Origin: Ochrobactrum quorumnocens | GTDB taxonomy: Bacteria; Pseudomonadota; Alphaproteobacteria; Rhizobiales; Rhizobiaceae | Assembly (NCBI RefSeq): GCF_002278035.1 | Contig: NZ_CP022605.1 | Coordinates: 558,001 to 622,000, forward strand | Direction of reading: 5' to 3' | DNA: 64,000 bases | Shown here: piece after piece, positions 27,284 through 36,266 of the stretch | How positions within the stretch are numbered: position 1 is the stretch's first letter | How the letters are laid out: each line of letters starts with the position of its first letter | Position numbers and translations under genes: made by a program | The notes under the pieces: model-generated | Told to the model about the DNA's origin: nothing | Database searches by the model: none | What the model saw: the letters and a program-made list of their open reading frames with translations, nothing else

Positions 27284-28255
27284 TCAAGCTTCGCGGCGAG
27301 ATTTCGTCGCCCAGACGAACATCCCTCCCAGCGCTGCTGACAGGAGTACCATTACGTTCCCCAGCAACGCGGCATATCCAAGATTGTGAAATCTGAAACC
27401 TTGTTGATAGGTATAGACAGGGAGAATGTTGGTGTCATTGCTTGGGCCGCCACCTGTCATCAGATAAATCAGGGTGAAATTGCCAAAAGTCATCAACATC
27501 ATCAAAAGAGCGCATGTCACGATGGTCGGTTTGAGCAATGGAAGTGTAATCTGCCGCAACGACTGAATAGCGGTTGAGCCTTCCAGCTGAGCTGCCTCAA
27601 AAAGATCGCTTGGTATGTTTCGAAGCGCGGCTGAAAACATGATCATTGCAAGGCCAGCCAAAGACCAGGCATTTGCGGTCGATACGACGAGCATGGCGTG
27701 TTGATACAGAAGATCGAGACGATAATTGCCCGCAAGCATAGATATCAGGCCGGACTGTGCACTGGTTGCCATCCACAAAAACGCAATCGTTGTTGGCGGC
27801 AGTGTCCATGCCAAAATGGCCGTTGCACTTGCAACCCACCGTACAGGCGTTGCAGCTTTTTGTAGTGCCAAAGCCAGAACCAGACCTAGTGCTGTGGTTG
27901 CAACTGCACCCGATCCAATAACGAAAATAATTGTAAGCCAAAGCGATTTATAAAAAACCTCATCGTTGAGCATAAAGGTAATATTGCGTATGCCCGTGAA
28001 GCGGTAGTTGATGGCATTAATCCCAATCAGCTGAAGATTGGTAAAGCCAAGATACATCGCATAAATTACCGGCCCAAGAAATAAGGCCGCGATAAGCAAC
28101 GCTGCTGGCGAAAGCAGTACGAAGCTGATTGGGTTTACGCGCGGAGTATCCAGTCGCGGTCCATTATGCACAACAGCTGCACTTGAATTTGCCGGCTGAA
28201 GGCCAGTCGCAATGACTGGCCCCCCTTCGGCTCCGTGGGAGCTTTTTAAAATCAA
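27284..28255 (-). CDS. Carbohydrate ABC transporter permease (MalF/UgpA type)
   Basis: A 323-residue permease with a cytoplasmic N-terminal extension and about six membrane segments, beginning LLSPAALLIAALFLGPVIYA. The EAA loop DLFEAAQLEGSTAIQSLRQI lies near residue 220. Its start overlaps the end of the binding-protein gene by four bases (28252-28255), which indicates translational coupling. It would form the channel with the 26372 subunit. Confidence 0.92.
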   Translation of the reverse strand: MILKSSHGAEGGPVIATGLQPANSSAAVVHNGPRLDTPRVNPISFVLLSPAALLIAALFLGPVIYAMYLGFTNLQLIGINAINYRFTGIRNITFMLNDEVFYKSLWLTIIFVIGSGAVATTALGLVLALALQKAATPVRWVASATAILAWTLPPTTIAFLWMATSAQSGLISMLAGNYRLDLLYQHAMLVVSTANAWSLAGLAMIMFSAALRNIPSDLFEAAQLEGSTAIQSLRQITLPLLKPTIVTCALLMMLMTFGNFTLIYLMTGGGPSNDTNILPVYTYQQGFRFHNLGYAALLGNVMVLLSAALGGMFVWATKSRREA

Positions 28256-29712
28256 GGCTGGGTCTCCAGGTTTTCCTCACCCACTTGGTTTGCCATGTAG
28301 GAGCGGAGGATTTCTACGCCTTCATCGATTGTTGTCTGAGGTTTGAGAACCATTGCCTGTGTCGCTTGCTGAAAGCCGTTACCCCAGATCGGAAATTCTG
28401 CCTGAGACGGCATACCCGTTGCGATATCTGTCAGATCAGCAAATGATTTCTGAAAAGGCTTGCGGCTCAATGCAAGAAACTCTTCATCTGTTCTCATTGT
28501 TGAAACAGAAGGAACGGCTGCAACCCATGCTGCAATGTTCATCATGTTCTTCTTATCCTGCATGATTTCCATTGCGGACCATGCAAGATCAGGATCAGCT
28601 GTGCTCTTGGACATAGCGAGCACTACAGCGTTGAAACTGCCGCCATGACCTGGTTCCTGACCCTGAGAGGTTGGAACAGCGGAGAAGCCTATGGTTTCTT
28701 CTTTATCATCCCAGCATGGAGCGCAGACATTTTTGCCCCAGAACATAGGAACCCAGTTTCCAGCTAAAGAAATGCCGAACTTATGGTCGAACATTGCCTG
28801 AGCAGGATTATTCGCAGCATTCGCATCCATCATCTGTGACGTTGGTGCGAGCAGGCCTTCCGTGGCAGCGGTTTTGTAGAAGTTGAGGACTTCGCGAATA
28901 CCCTTGCTATCGACAACCCACTTGTTGGTTTCTTTATTGTAGATTGTAGGCGAGCTCGATGCTGACAGAAGCAGCGCCGGTCCGGCTACAACACCAAAAG
29001 TTCCCTGAGCAGTGCCGGTCATAACGAAGAGCGGCGAGACATCTGGTGACGTTTTTTTGATAGCGCGCGCAGCATCCAGAACTTCATCCCAGTTTTTTGG
29101 CGCCCAATCATTCGGAAGACCAGCTTTACCGGTCAGCGTACGATCAAAGAGCATGCCATAAGTGTTTGCACCCTGAGGAACCGAATAAGTAGCGTCTTTG
29201 TACTTGCCGGAATTTTGCAATGGAGCAGGAATTTCTTTCCACCACGCCGCACCAGCAATTTTGTCGTCGAGCGGCGCTAAGAGTTCGCTGGCAGCGAGCT
29301 GGCCAACATTCAGATCGTAAATCTGAACGATATCTGGTCGTGTGTCGGGTGAATTGAAGAGAAGGCTAAGTTTGGTATTGTAATCGTCGTAAGTGCCCGG
29401 AACCGGAATGAGCTCCATCGTATCGCCCGGGTTCTTTTCCTCAAACTGTTCCTTGATCGAAGCGAACCACTTTTCAGCGAGCTTTGGATCAGCGAATGTC
29501 CAGTTAAGAGCAAAGGCTACTTTAACATTAGCGGCTTGCGCAGATCCCGAAGCAACTGTGAAAAAGCTAGCAGTGGCTAAAATTGTAGAAAAAGCAAAAC
29601 GGGCGAATCCCCAATTCATGACTTTAAGACTTGAGCGACAACCTGAACCAATAAACGAAAACCAATTGCTGCTTTTTACTGAAGAAGATTTTTCATTCTG
29701 GTAGTTTAGCAT
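28252..29712 (-). CDS. CUT1 extracellular solute-binding protein
   Basis: A 486-residue periplasmic protein. The export signal lies unusually late: a hydrophobic stretch (residues about 38-60) ends with SGSAQAANVKVAFALNW, preceded by a polar leader of about 31 residues. GGGAG nine bases before ATG 29712 supports the long form; an internal ATG at 29619 would give a normal signal peptide. The mature part resembles MalE/UgpB-type proteins (SIKEQFEEKNPGDTMELIPV). The solute is unknown. It follows the ATPase gene with a gap of 32 bases. Confidence 0.9.
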   Translation of the reverse strand: MLNYQNEKSSSVKSSNWFSFIGSGCRSSLKVMNWGFARFAFSTILATASFFTVASGSAQAANVKVAFALNWTFADPKLAEKWFASIKEQFEEKNPGDTMELIPVPGTYDDYNTKLSLLFNSPDTRPDIVQIYDLNVGQLAASELLAPLDDKIAGAAWWKEIPAPLQNSGKYKDATYSVPQGANTYGMLFDRTLTGKAGLPNDWAPKNWDEVLDAARAIKKTSPDVSPLFVMTGTAQGTFGVVAGPALLLSASSSPTIYNKETNKWVVDSKGIREVLNFYKTAATEGLLAPTSQMMDANAANNPAQAMFDHKFGISLAGNWVPMFWGKNVCAPCWDDKEETIGFSAVPTSQGQEPGHGGSFNAVVLAMSKSTADPDLAWSAMEIMQDKKNMMNIAAWVAAVPSVSTMRTDEEFLALSRKPFQKSFADLTDIATGMPSQAEFPIWGNGFQQATQAMVLKPQTTIDEGVEILRSYMANQVGEENLETQP

Positions 29713-29744
29713 AATTTATTTCTCCCGATTTGATTACGTTCCAC

Positions 29745-30857
29745 CTATTTTTTATTATTCGAACTGATCTTCAGGCTCGCCCCCGTTTTGGAATCGAAGA
29801 AGTGCAGATCGGCAGGATCAAAGACCAAATCAACCACGTCGCCGCGCTTTACAGGTGCAAAACTCGGAAACTTCGCATTGACCTCTGTTCCTTCAATATC
29901 GACCAGGACAAAAGTGTCTGACCCAGTCGTTTCAAGAGACGACACAACGCCTTTGATTTTTTCAGTGCACCGCGAAGGCGCATCATTGATCCATTGAATT
30001 TCGTCTGGACGCACGCCCAATTCGATGTCTCCCGCAAGACGATCTCTGGCAAAGAAATTCCCATCCATAGAGAATTCTGTTCCGAAACAGCGAATGTTTA
30101 CCTTGTCGCCATCAACGCTGACTTTAGCCGGTAGTATGTTCATACGCGGAGAGCCTATGAAAACGCCTACCGCTTTATTCGCCGGCGAACGATAAAGCTC
30201 GGCAGGTGTCGCTACCTGTAGAATGCGTCCATGGTCGAAGACAGCTATGCGATGCCCCATCGTCATAGCTTCGACCTGATCATGTGTGACGTACACAGTC
30301 GTAACGCCCAGTTGACGCTGCAAATCGACAATCTCAGTGCGCATATGGGTTCGCAGGCTGGCATCTAGATTCGAAAGAGGTTCATCCAGAAGAAAGATGC
30401 GCGGATGACGGATCATCGAACGCGCAAGGGCTACACGCTGACGTTGCCCACCGGAAAGTTCACTTGGATAACGATTCAGAAGCGCCTGAAGGCCTACTTG
30501 TTTTGATACCCTCTCGACGCCAGCAGCAATATCGGCCTTTTTTTCACCGCGAATCTGCGGCCCGAATGCTAGATTCTGGCGAACCGTCATATGCGGGTAA
30601 AGTGCATAACTCTGAAAGACCATAGAGATGTTGCGGCGACCGGGCGGTGTCAACGTCACATCTTCATCGCCCAGCATAATTTTCCCATATGTCGCGGTTT
30701 CCAGTCCACCAAGCATACGAAGTGTTGTGGTTTTTCCGCAGCCGGAGGGACCGACAAACACCATGAACTCACCATCTTTAATTTCAAGATTGAGGTCTTC
30801 AATGGCGGTGTGATTGCCAAATTGCTTCCAAACGTTTGCAAAAGTGACGGACGTCAT
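29745..30857 (-). CDS. CUT1 ABC transporter ATP-binding protein (UgpC/MalK type)
   Basis: A 370-residue ATPase: Walker A VGPSGCGKTTTLRML, Q-loop MVFQSYALYPHM, signature LSGGQRQRVALARSM, Walker B IFLLDEPLSNLDA, and H-loop TVYVTHDQVEAMTM. The C-terminal TOBE/OB domain of about 130 residues is typical of MalK/UgpC. It is the first gene of the sugar-type ABC operon, and GGATCA site D lies about 155 bases upstream. It powers the 27284/26372 permease pair. Confidence 0.95.
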   Translation of the reverse strand: MTSVTFANVWKQFGNHTAIEDLNLEIKDGEFMVFVGPSGCGKTTTLRMLGGLETATYGKIMLGDEDVTLTPPGRRNISMVFQSYALYPHMTVRQNLAFGPQIRGEKKADIAAGVERVSKQVGLQALLNRYPSELSGGQRQRVALARSMIRHPRIFLLDEPLSNLDASLRTHMRTEIVDLQRQLGVTTVYVTHDQVEAMTMGHRIAVFDHGRILQVATPAELYRSPANKAVGVFIGSPRMNILPAKVSVDGDKVNIRCFGTEFSMDGNFFARDRLAGDIELGVRPDEIQWINDAPSRCTEKIKGVVSSLETTGSDTFVLVDIEGTEVNAKFPSFAPVKRGDVVDLVFDPADLHFFDSKTGASLKISSNNKK

Positions 30858-31011
30858 ATGTTCTCCTTTAGAAGGGCTTTTCGCTCGTTAAACTAAAAGA
30901 GCCGAACCACAATGATTTCAGAAGCATGCGCGTATTGCAGTTTTTAAAGTCGTCACACAGCACAATGCCCGGCTTTTTTAACCGTAACCCCTTTTTATTA
31001 CCGTTATTGAA

Positions 31012-31051
31012 CATCATGATCCAGATTGTTGTCAAGAGGATCATGTGATCC
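31012..31051 (-). promoter_or_regulatory. GGATCA-type promoter/operator, site D (sugar-type ABC operon)
   Basis: Read on the minus strand: GGATCA-CA-TGATCC (31038-31051), TTGACA (31030-31035), GGATCA (31017-31022), then TGATGTTCAATAA. The inverted hexamers are 15 bases apart. It lies in the divergent region shared with etfB. Confidence 0.75.
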
Positions 31052-31270
31052 TAGAGTCGTTTTCGTTATATTGCGAAATCGTTAAATCTATGGAATTGCC
31101 GCAACAGCACATAAAGCAGTGATCTCGTCGTGTGCTGTAAAGCAGCTTACTTTCGCTGACTCGAGTGAACACCTCTAATTCTGCCAACTGAACTTAATGG
31201 CACTTCTAAAATGCAGATTCGCCGCAATCTTTGAATCGACGTCCCTATCGCTCGTATATTCTGGCAATTA

Positions 31271-31311
31271 CTACATTTGATCCTATTGATTTAAATATGG
31301 ATCAATTGTAG
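31271..31311 (+). promoter_or_regulatory. GGATCA-type promoter/operator, site E (etfBA)
   Basis: CTACATTTGATCC (31271-31283) and GGATCAATTGTAG (31299-31311) form a 13-base-arm inverted repeat with one mismatch and the same 15-base spacer as sites A-D. TTGATT (31286-31291) takes the place of TTGACA. The extra half-site seen in A-D is degenerate here. The etfB start is about 160 bases downstream. Confidence 0.7.
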
Positions 31312-31469
31312 TAATTTTGTGAAAGGGCTGCTTTTAACGGCTGTGAACGGCCATTCATTTCGTACATTAAAAGGCTGTTAGTAGCCCAAACATCAAATCA
31401 TTAAGCACGCACGAAATCATTTGCTTAATATTCGAGTATGAACTTGCAGTTTTAGAGAGGATTGCGCTC

Positions 31470-32219
31470 GTGAGAATTCTCGTCCCCGTTAAGCGGGTTG
31501 TTGATCACAATGTTAAGATCAGAGTCAAAGCAGATGGTTCAGGAGTCGATCTTGAAAGTGTTAAGATGTCGATGAACCCCTTTGACGAAATTTCTGTTGA
31601 AGAAGCCGTTCGGCTGAAGGAGGCTGGTGTAGCACAAGAGGTCGTTGTTGTTTCAATTGGCACAGCAAAAGCAGAAGAAACTCTACGCACAGCACTGGCT
31701 ATGGGTGCCGACAGGGCAATCCTGGTTGAAACGAATGATGCTGTTGAACCAATCACCGTAGCCAAAATTCTTAAGGGCGTTGCAGACATCGAGAAGCCCA
31801 ACCTCATCATTGTAGGCAAGCAAGCAATTGATGATGATTCAAATCAGACCGGACAGATGCTTGCAGCGTTGCTTGGTATCGCTCAGGCAACCTTCGCTTC
31901 CAAAATTGAGATTGCAGACAATAAGGCTCAGGTGATCCGCGAAGTCGATACCGGCCAGCAGACAATTGAAATTCAGCTCCCTGCGATTGTCACCTCTGAC
32001 CTTCGTCTGAATGAACCGCGCTATGCTTCCTTACCCAATATTATGAAAGCAAAGAAAAAGCCTCTCGATAAGAAAACGCCTGCTGATTTCAGCGTATCGC
32101 CAGCACCACGCTTGACAATACTTAAAACTGAGGAGCCTACAGCAAGGGTTGCAGGTGTTAGAGTTAAGTCTGTCGCAGAGCTCGTAGAAAAACTTAAAGT
32201 TGAAGCCGCTGTCATTTAA
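31470..32219 (+). CDS. etfB: Electron transfer flavoprotein beta subunit
   Basis: A 249-residue EtfB. The N-terminus [20 protein letters not shown] and the AMP-binding region ([20 protein letters not shown]) are characteristic. With EtfA it carries electrons from acyl-CoA, dimethylglycine or similar dehydrogenases to ETF-QO. The start codon is GTG or an equivalent alternative at 31470, preceded by GAGAGG. The etfA gene follows after 23 bases. Its promoter carries site E. Confidence 0.97.
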   Translation: MRILVPVKRVVDHNVKIRVKADGSGVDLESVKMSMNPFDEISVEEAVRLKEAGVAQEVVVVSIGTAKAEETLRTALAMGADRAILVETNDAVEPITVAKILKGVADIEKPNLIIVGKQAIDDDSNQTGQMLAALLGIAQATFASKIEIADNKAQVIREVDTGQQTIEIQLPAIVTSDLRLNEPRYASLPNIMKAKKKPLDKKTPADFSVSPAPRLTILKTEEPTARVAGVRVKSVAELVEKLKVEAAVI

Positions 32220-32242
32220 TCCCGGATAAAGGAATTACGACC

Positions 32243-33178
32243 ATGGCCATTCTGCTTTTGGCTGACCATAATAATGAAACTCTTTCCGACCAAACAGCTA
32301 AGGCTGTGACAGCCGCCACAAAAATTGACGGCAATATTCATGTGCTGGTCGCGGGTAAAGACGCAGCTACGGTTGCGGATCAGGCCGCAAAACTCTCCGG
32401 CGTCTCAAAGGTGCTGCTGGCTGATAACGTTGAACTCGACAATAATTTGGCTGAACCACTCGCTCATCTGATTGTCTCGCTGGCCGATAGCTATGACACA
32501 ATCATCGCCGCGGCCACAGCGACCGGTAAAAGCGTTATGCCACGCGTTGCCGCTATTCTTGATGTCGCGCAGATATCAGAAATTATCGAGGTTGTTTCCG
32601 CGAATGTCTTCAAGCGTCCTATCTATGCCGGCAACGCTATCCAGACTGTACAGTCTAATGATGCAACGCAGATCATAACTATACGTACATCCGCATTTTC
32701 TCCGGCATTGCAAGAAGCAGCTGCGATCATTGAAAAGATTGAAGTGCCAGCTTATTCTCCTAAACTCTCACATTTCGTTTCGGATGTGTTGTCGGATTCC
32801 GATCGACCCGAATTGACTTCAGCGAAAATCATCATTGCCGGCGGACGTGCGCTTGGCTCATCCGAAAAGTTTACTGAGATTATTTTGCCTGTGGCTGATA
32901 AACTGGGTGCTGCCGTTGGTGCAAGTCGTGCAGCCGTTGATGCAGGATATGCGCCAAATGACTGGCAGGTTGGTCAGACCGGTAAAATAGTGGCCCCTGA
33001 TCTCTATATCGCTTGCGGTATATCAGGAGCAATCCAGCATCTTGCTGGTATGAAGGATTCGAGAATTATCGTCGCCATTAACAAAGACGAAGAGGCTCCG
33101 ATCTTCCAGGTGGCAGACTACGCAATCGTTGCAGATATATTTGAGGCTTTGCCGGAGTTAGCAAGAAGCTTAGATTGA
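32243..33178 (+). CDS. etfA: Electron transfer flavoprotein alpha subunit
   Basis: A 311-residue EtfA: an N-terminal alpha/beta domain from [11 protein letters not shown] and a C-terminal FAD-binding domain with [41 protein letters not shown] and [19 protein letters not shown]. All FAD contacts are present, unlike the remnant at 5272. A GGAATTACGACC leader separates it from etfB. A strong intrinsic terminator follows. Confidence 0.97.
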   Translation: MAILLLADHNNETLSDQTAKAVTAATKIDGNIHVLVAGKDAATVADQAAKLSGVSKVLLADNVELDNNLAEPLAHLIVSLADSYDTIIAAATATGKSVMPRVAAILDVAQISEIIEVVSANVFKRPIYAGNAIQTVQSNDATQIITIRTSAFSPALQEAAAIIEKIEVPAYSPKLSHFVSDVLSDSDRPELTSAKIIIAGGRALGSSEKFTEIILPVADKLGAAVGASRAAVDAGYAPNDWQVGQTGKIVAPDLYIACGISGAIQHLAGMKDSRIIVAINKDEEAPIFQVADYAIVADIFEALPELARSLD

Positions 33179-33225
33179 TGTTTGCCTGACAAACACCTAT
33201 TTCACAGCCTTCAGGCAATGAAACC

Positions 33226-33286
33226 AAAGCGCGTCGCAATTTGTCGAATTGAGTCGACGCGCTTTATCGTTTTGTTTTTTGCGCAT
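33226..33286 (+). terminator. Intrinsic terminator of etfBA
   Basis: AAAGCGCGTCG (33226-33236) pairs with CGACGCGCTTT (33255-33265), an 11-base perfect stem, with a smaller inner stem (CAATT/AATTG) in the loop. ATCGTTTTGTTTTTT follows. It lies 48 bases after the etfA stop. Confidence 0.88.
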
Positions 33287-33456
33287 GACTTTATTTCTCA
33301 ATCGGCACTGACCTTTGAGCGACAGTCAAGAATACCGGCTCTAATTCGATTCCGACGAACCACGTCTCCATTCGCGTTGAAATGACCTGCGAAGTTGGCC
33401 CGTCGGCATTACCTCACTAACCGCATGATACGCATGGAGTCGCTTTTCCATAAAAG

Positions 33457-34266
33457 CTAAAAGCGATTTATACTTCCTGCTGCAGCCAATACCAATGGCG
33501 CGAAATGACCAACGAAGTTGTCTCTGTTCCATTCACTTAAAGAACCGCCTATGTGTATGGCTGCTACTGGACGCCCTTCGGGACCGCGTATCGCTGCGCC
33601 AATAGCGATTTCCCCCTGAAGAACTTCTTCAGAAGCAAGAGCATAACCGTTTTCGCGAGCTTCGTGAATTTTGTCCCAGATTTCTTGGGGCTCTGTAATG
33701 GTACGCGGTGTAAATTTGCGTCTATTAGAACGTTGAATAATTTCGTTTACTTCATCATCGCTGAGTTGTGCCATAACTGCTCGACCACCTGATGTACAAT
33801 AGAGCGGCACGCTGTTGCCAATGAGCGTTGCGAAAAATGCTTCCCGCTTACTTTGTAATCGGAGAGCATAAACCAAACGAAGATCGTCTCGCACGCTCAA
33901 ATCAACCCGCTCACTCGCATCGCGTCGCAGTTCAAGAAGAGACGGAAGCGCACGAACAATAACAGAGTTCAAGCGGAGATAATCCAGCGTGTGATCAAGA
34001 ATACGAACGCCGGGAACATAACCACGGTCATTGGGATCGCGTTCAATATATCCCTGTTGCCGAAGTGTGTGAACAATGCGCTGCACAGTGCTTTTCCCCA
34101 TGCCGCATATTTTTGCAATCTCGTTGAGAGTCAATGGCTTACTGGTGCCATGAAACGCTGACAAAACCTGCATCGCGCGCGCTATCGCGGAGACAAAAAG
34201 CGGGTCTTTTTCATCCGCATCAGACACCGGACGAACACCATATTCCACTCTCTCAACGTCGCGCAT
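33457..34266 (-). CDS. IclR-family transcriptional regulator
   Basis: A 269-residue IclR protein. The N-terminal winged helix is seen in ALTLNE-type KPLTLNEIAKICGMGKSTVQ and RIVHTLRQQGYIERDP; the C-terminal ligand-binding domain contains ENGYALASEEVLQGEIAIGA and a typical DNFVGHFAPLVLAAAGSI ending. ATG at 34266 follows AGGAGG at ideal spacing; an upstream frame to 34293 is not favoured. It is divergent from the peptide-type ABC operon and probably controls it, with a 17-base palindrome between the two. Confidence 0.92.
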   Translation of the reverse strand: MRDVERVEYGVRPVSDADEKDPLFVSAIARAMQVLSAFHGTSKPLTLNEIAKICGMGKSTVQRIVHTLRQQGYIERDPNDRGYVPGVRILDHTLDYLRLNSVIVRALPSLLELRRDASERVDLSVRDDLRLVYALRLQSKREAFFATLIGNSVPLYCTSGGRAVMAQLSDDEVNEIIQRSNRRKFTPRTITEPQEIWDKIHEARENGYALASEEVLQGEIAIGAAIRGPEGRPVAAIHIGGSLSEWNRDNFVGHFAPLVLAAAGSINRF

Positions 34267-34332
34267 AGTCCCTCCTTTAAATCCCCTTGACACATTAGCA
34301 ATATGCCAGCTATCGTCAATAACAATACTACC

Positions 34333-34349
34333 GTATCGCTAGTCGATAC
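34333..34349. promoter_or_regulatory. Palindrome in the IclR/peptide-ABC intergenic region
   Basis: GTATCG-CTAGT-CGATAC is a perfect inverted repeat with 6-base arms. A TTGACA box lies at about 34288 on the plus strand, upstream of it. Placement between divergent IclR and transporter genes makes it the likely IclR binding site. Confidence 0.5.
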
Positions 34350-34397
34350 CCATGTCAATCACGGGAATGATTGGCTTACGGACTGGAGGAGGAAAGA

Positions 34398-36152
34398 ATG
34401 CGCGGAACAAGTCTCAACTTCGACACGAGTAAAAAAGTTGGATGTCAAAGCCACCAGTCAGCATCATTGCTGCCAAAAAAAACAACGGAACATCATCTGC
34501 AAATGGGAAAAGCAATGCTTTATGAAAAGAATTCACAGCCATCGCTGAAAGCCAAAGGCCATGCAAATCCCGGCATGGGCCGCTTGCGGTCAACTTTTGC
34601 AGGCATCGCAACCGTTTTGCTCGCTGGTTCGGCATTTTGCTTTCCAGCTCAGGCGCAGACAATCACGGCCGTCATGGAAGGACTACGCGTCCTTGATCCG
34701 GTGATTACCACCGCGCATATTACGCGTAACCATGCCTATATGATTTATGACGTGCTGGTCGCCGTTGATGACAAATTTCGGCCGCAGCCACAGATGGCAA
34801 GCTGGACAGTCTCCGACGACAACAAGACCTACGCATTTACGCTGCGCGACGGCCTGAAATTTCATGACGGCGCGCCGGTAACGGCTGCGGATGTGGTTGC
34901 CTCGCTCAAGCGTTGGGGACAGCGCGATTCTGGCGGCCAAACAATTTTTAAGCTCACAGACAGCCTTGAAGCAAAAGACGACAAGACGATTGTATGGACG
35001 CTGAGCAAACCATTCCCTCCACTTCTCGACACTATTGCGAAACAGTCCGCCCTGCCTCCGTTCATAATGCCTGCACGCATCGCAGCAACGCCTGCTGATA
35101 CCGCAATCACAGAATATATTGGCTCCGGCCCATTCAAATTTGTTACCGAAAAATTCCAGCCGGGCGTTAGTGCCACTTATGTGAAATTTGAAGACTACGT
35201 GCCGCGTGACGAGCCACCAAGCTGGATGGCCGGTGGCAAGAAGGCCAATGTTGACGAAGTAAACTGGGTCACAATGGCTGACTCGCAGACGGCAGTTAAC
35301 GCAATCATGTCTGGCGAAGTTGACTTCATCGATCAGGTTCCTGTTGATCTGCTGCCAATCCTCGAAACAAGCGATGACGTCGCTATCGAATTGCGTGATG
35401 ATCTGGGCTATCAGGCCATTGGCCGAATGAACTTCAAACATCCTCCTTTTGATAACAAGAAAGTCCGTCAGGCAGCGCTTATGGCTCTGAGCCAGAAAGA
35501 TTTCCTCGCAAACATCGTCGGCAATCCTGAGTACTACAAAGTTTGCGGAGCAATATTTGGTTGTGGCACACCTTTGGGTGATGAAACCGGCGGCGAAACG
35601 CTGATCAATGGCGGCGATATTGAAGGCGCAAAAAAGCTCCTTGCTGAATCCGGCTATGACGGCACGCCTGTTGTTATTCTTCAGCCAACCGATGTTCGTG
35701 TGATTGCATCGCAGCCAGTTGTTGCAGCACAAGCATTACGCGCAGCAGGCTTTAAAGTCGATCTGCAGCCAATGGATTGGCAGTCGGTCGTAACGCGACG
35801 CGCCAATCAGGGCAAGCCAAGCGAAGGGGGCTGGAACATGTTCTTTACGAACTGGATCGTTCCAGAAGTCGACAATCCGCTGATTAGCCCAATGCTGAAC
35901 GGTCGTGGCGATCAGGCATGGTTCGGATGGCCAAAGGATGATGAAATCGAAGCTCTGCGTGGAGAATTCATCGATGCAAAGACACCTGAACAGCGCAAGG
36001 AAATCGCCAAGAAAATCCAGATTCATGCGATGGACAATGTGAGCTATTTGCCGCTCGGTCAGTTCTATTCTCCGCATGCCCGCCGCAAGGTGCTGGAAGA
36101 CATGGTTATGTCTCCGGTACAGGTATTCTGGAACGTTAAAAAAGTCGAATAG
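34398..36152 (+). CDS. Peptide/opine-type ABC transporter substrate-binding protein (SBP family 5)
   Basis: A 584-residue protein of the DppA/OppA class: EGLRVLDPVITTAHITRNHA, VSDDNKTYAFTLRDGLKFHD and a C-terminal dimethyl-ester-like lobe ending SPVQVFWNVKKVE. The start at 34398 follows GGAGGAGGAAAGA. The hydrophobic signal (STFAGIATVLLAGSAFCFPAQAQ) only begins near residue 65, so either the leader is very long or translation starts at one of the internal ATGs (MLYEKN... or MGRLRS...). It binds peptides, opines or glutathione-like solutes in the periplasm. Confidence 0.9.
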   Translation: MRGTSLNFDTSKKVGCQSHQSASLLPKKTTEHHLQMGKAMLYEKNSQPSLKAKGHANPGMGRLRSTFAGIATVLLAGSAFCFPAQAQTITAVMEGLRVLDPVITTAHITRNHAYMIYDVLVAVDDKFRPQPQMASWTVSDDNKTYAFTLRDGLKFHDGAPVTAADVVASLKRWGQRDSGGQTIFKLTDSLEAKDDKTIVWTLSKPFPPLLDTIAKQSALPPFIMPARIAATPADTAITEYIGSGPFKFVTEKFQPGVSATYVKFEDYVPRDEPPSWMAGGKKANVDEVNWVTMADSQTAVNAIMSGEVDFIDQVPVDLLPILETSDDVAIELRDDLGYQAIGRMNFKHPPFDNKKVRQAALMALSQKDFLANIVGNPEYYKVCGAIFGCGTPLGDETGGETLINGGDIEGAKKLLAESGYDGTPVVILQPTDVRVIASQPVVAAQALRAAGFKVDLQPMDWQSVVTRRANQGKPSEGGWNMFFTNWIVPEVDNPLISPMLNGRGDQAWFGWPKDDEIEALRGEFIDAKTPEQRKEIAKKIQIHAMDNVSYLPLGQFYSPHARRKVLEDMVMSPVQVFWNVKKVE

Positions 36153-36266
36153 CGTTTGCGCTTCACCACCTACCTAGACTGCTCACATAAATCTGAATGC
36201 GTATGATCTGGAAGTTCCCCTTCTCAGCTTGTTCTCATTCGCCCGAATTTTCGACAAGGACAACCC

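Noticed and set aside
34683..35732. A 349-codon minus-strand frame within the peptide-type binding protein
   Set aside because: The opposite strand encodes an unmistakable DppA/OppA-type protein; the antisense product is Cys/His-rich without any domain.
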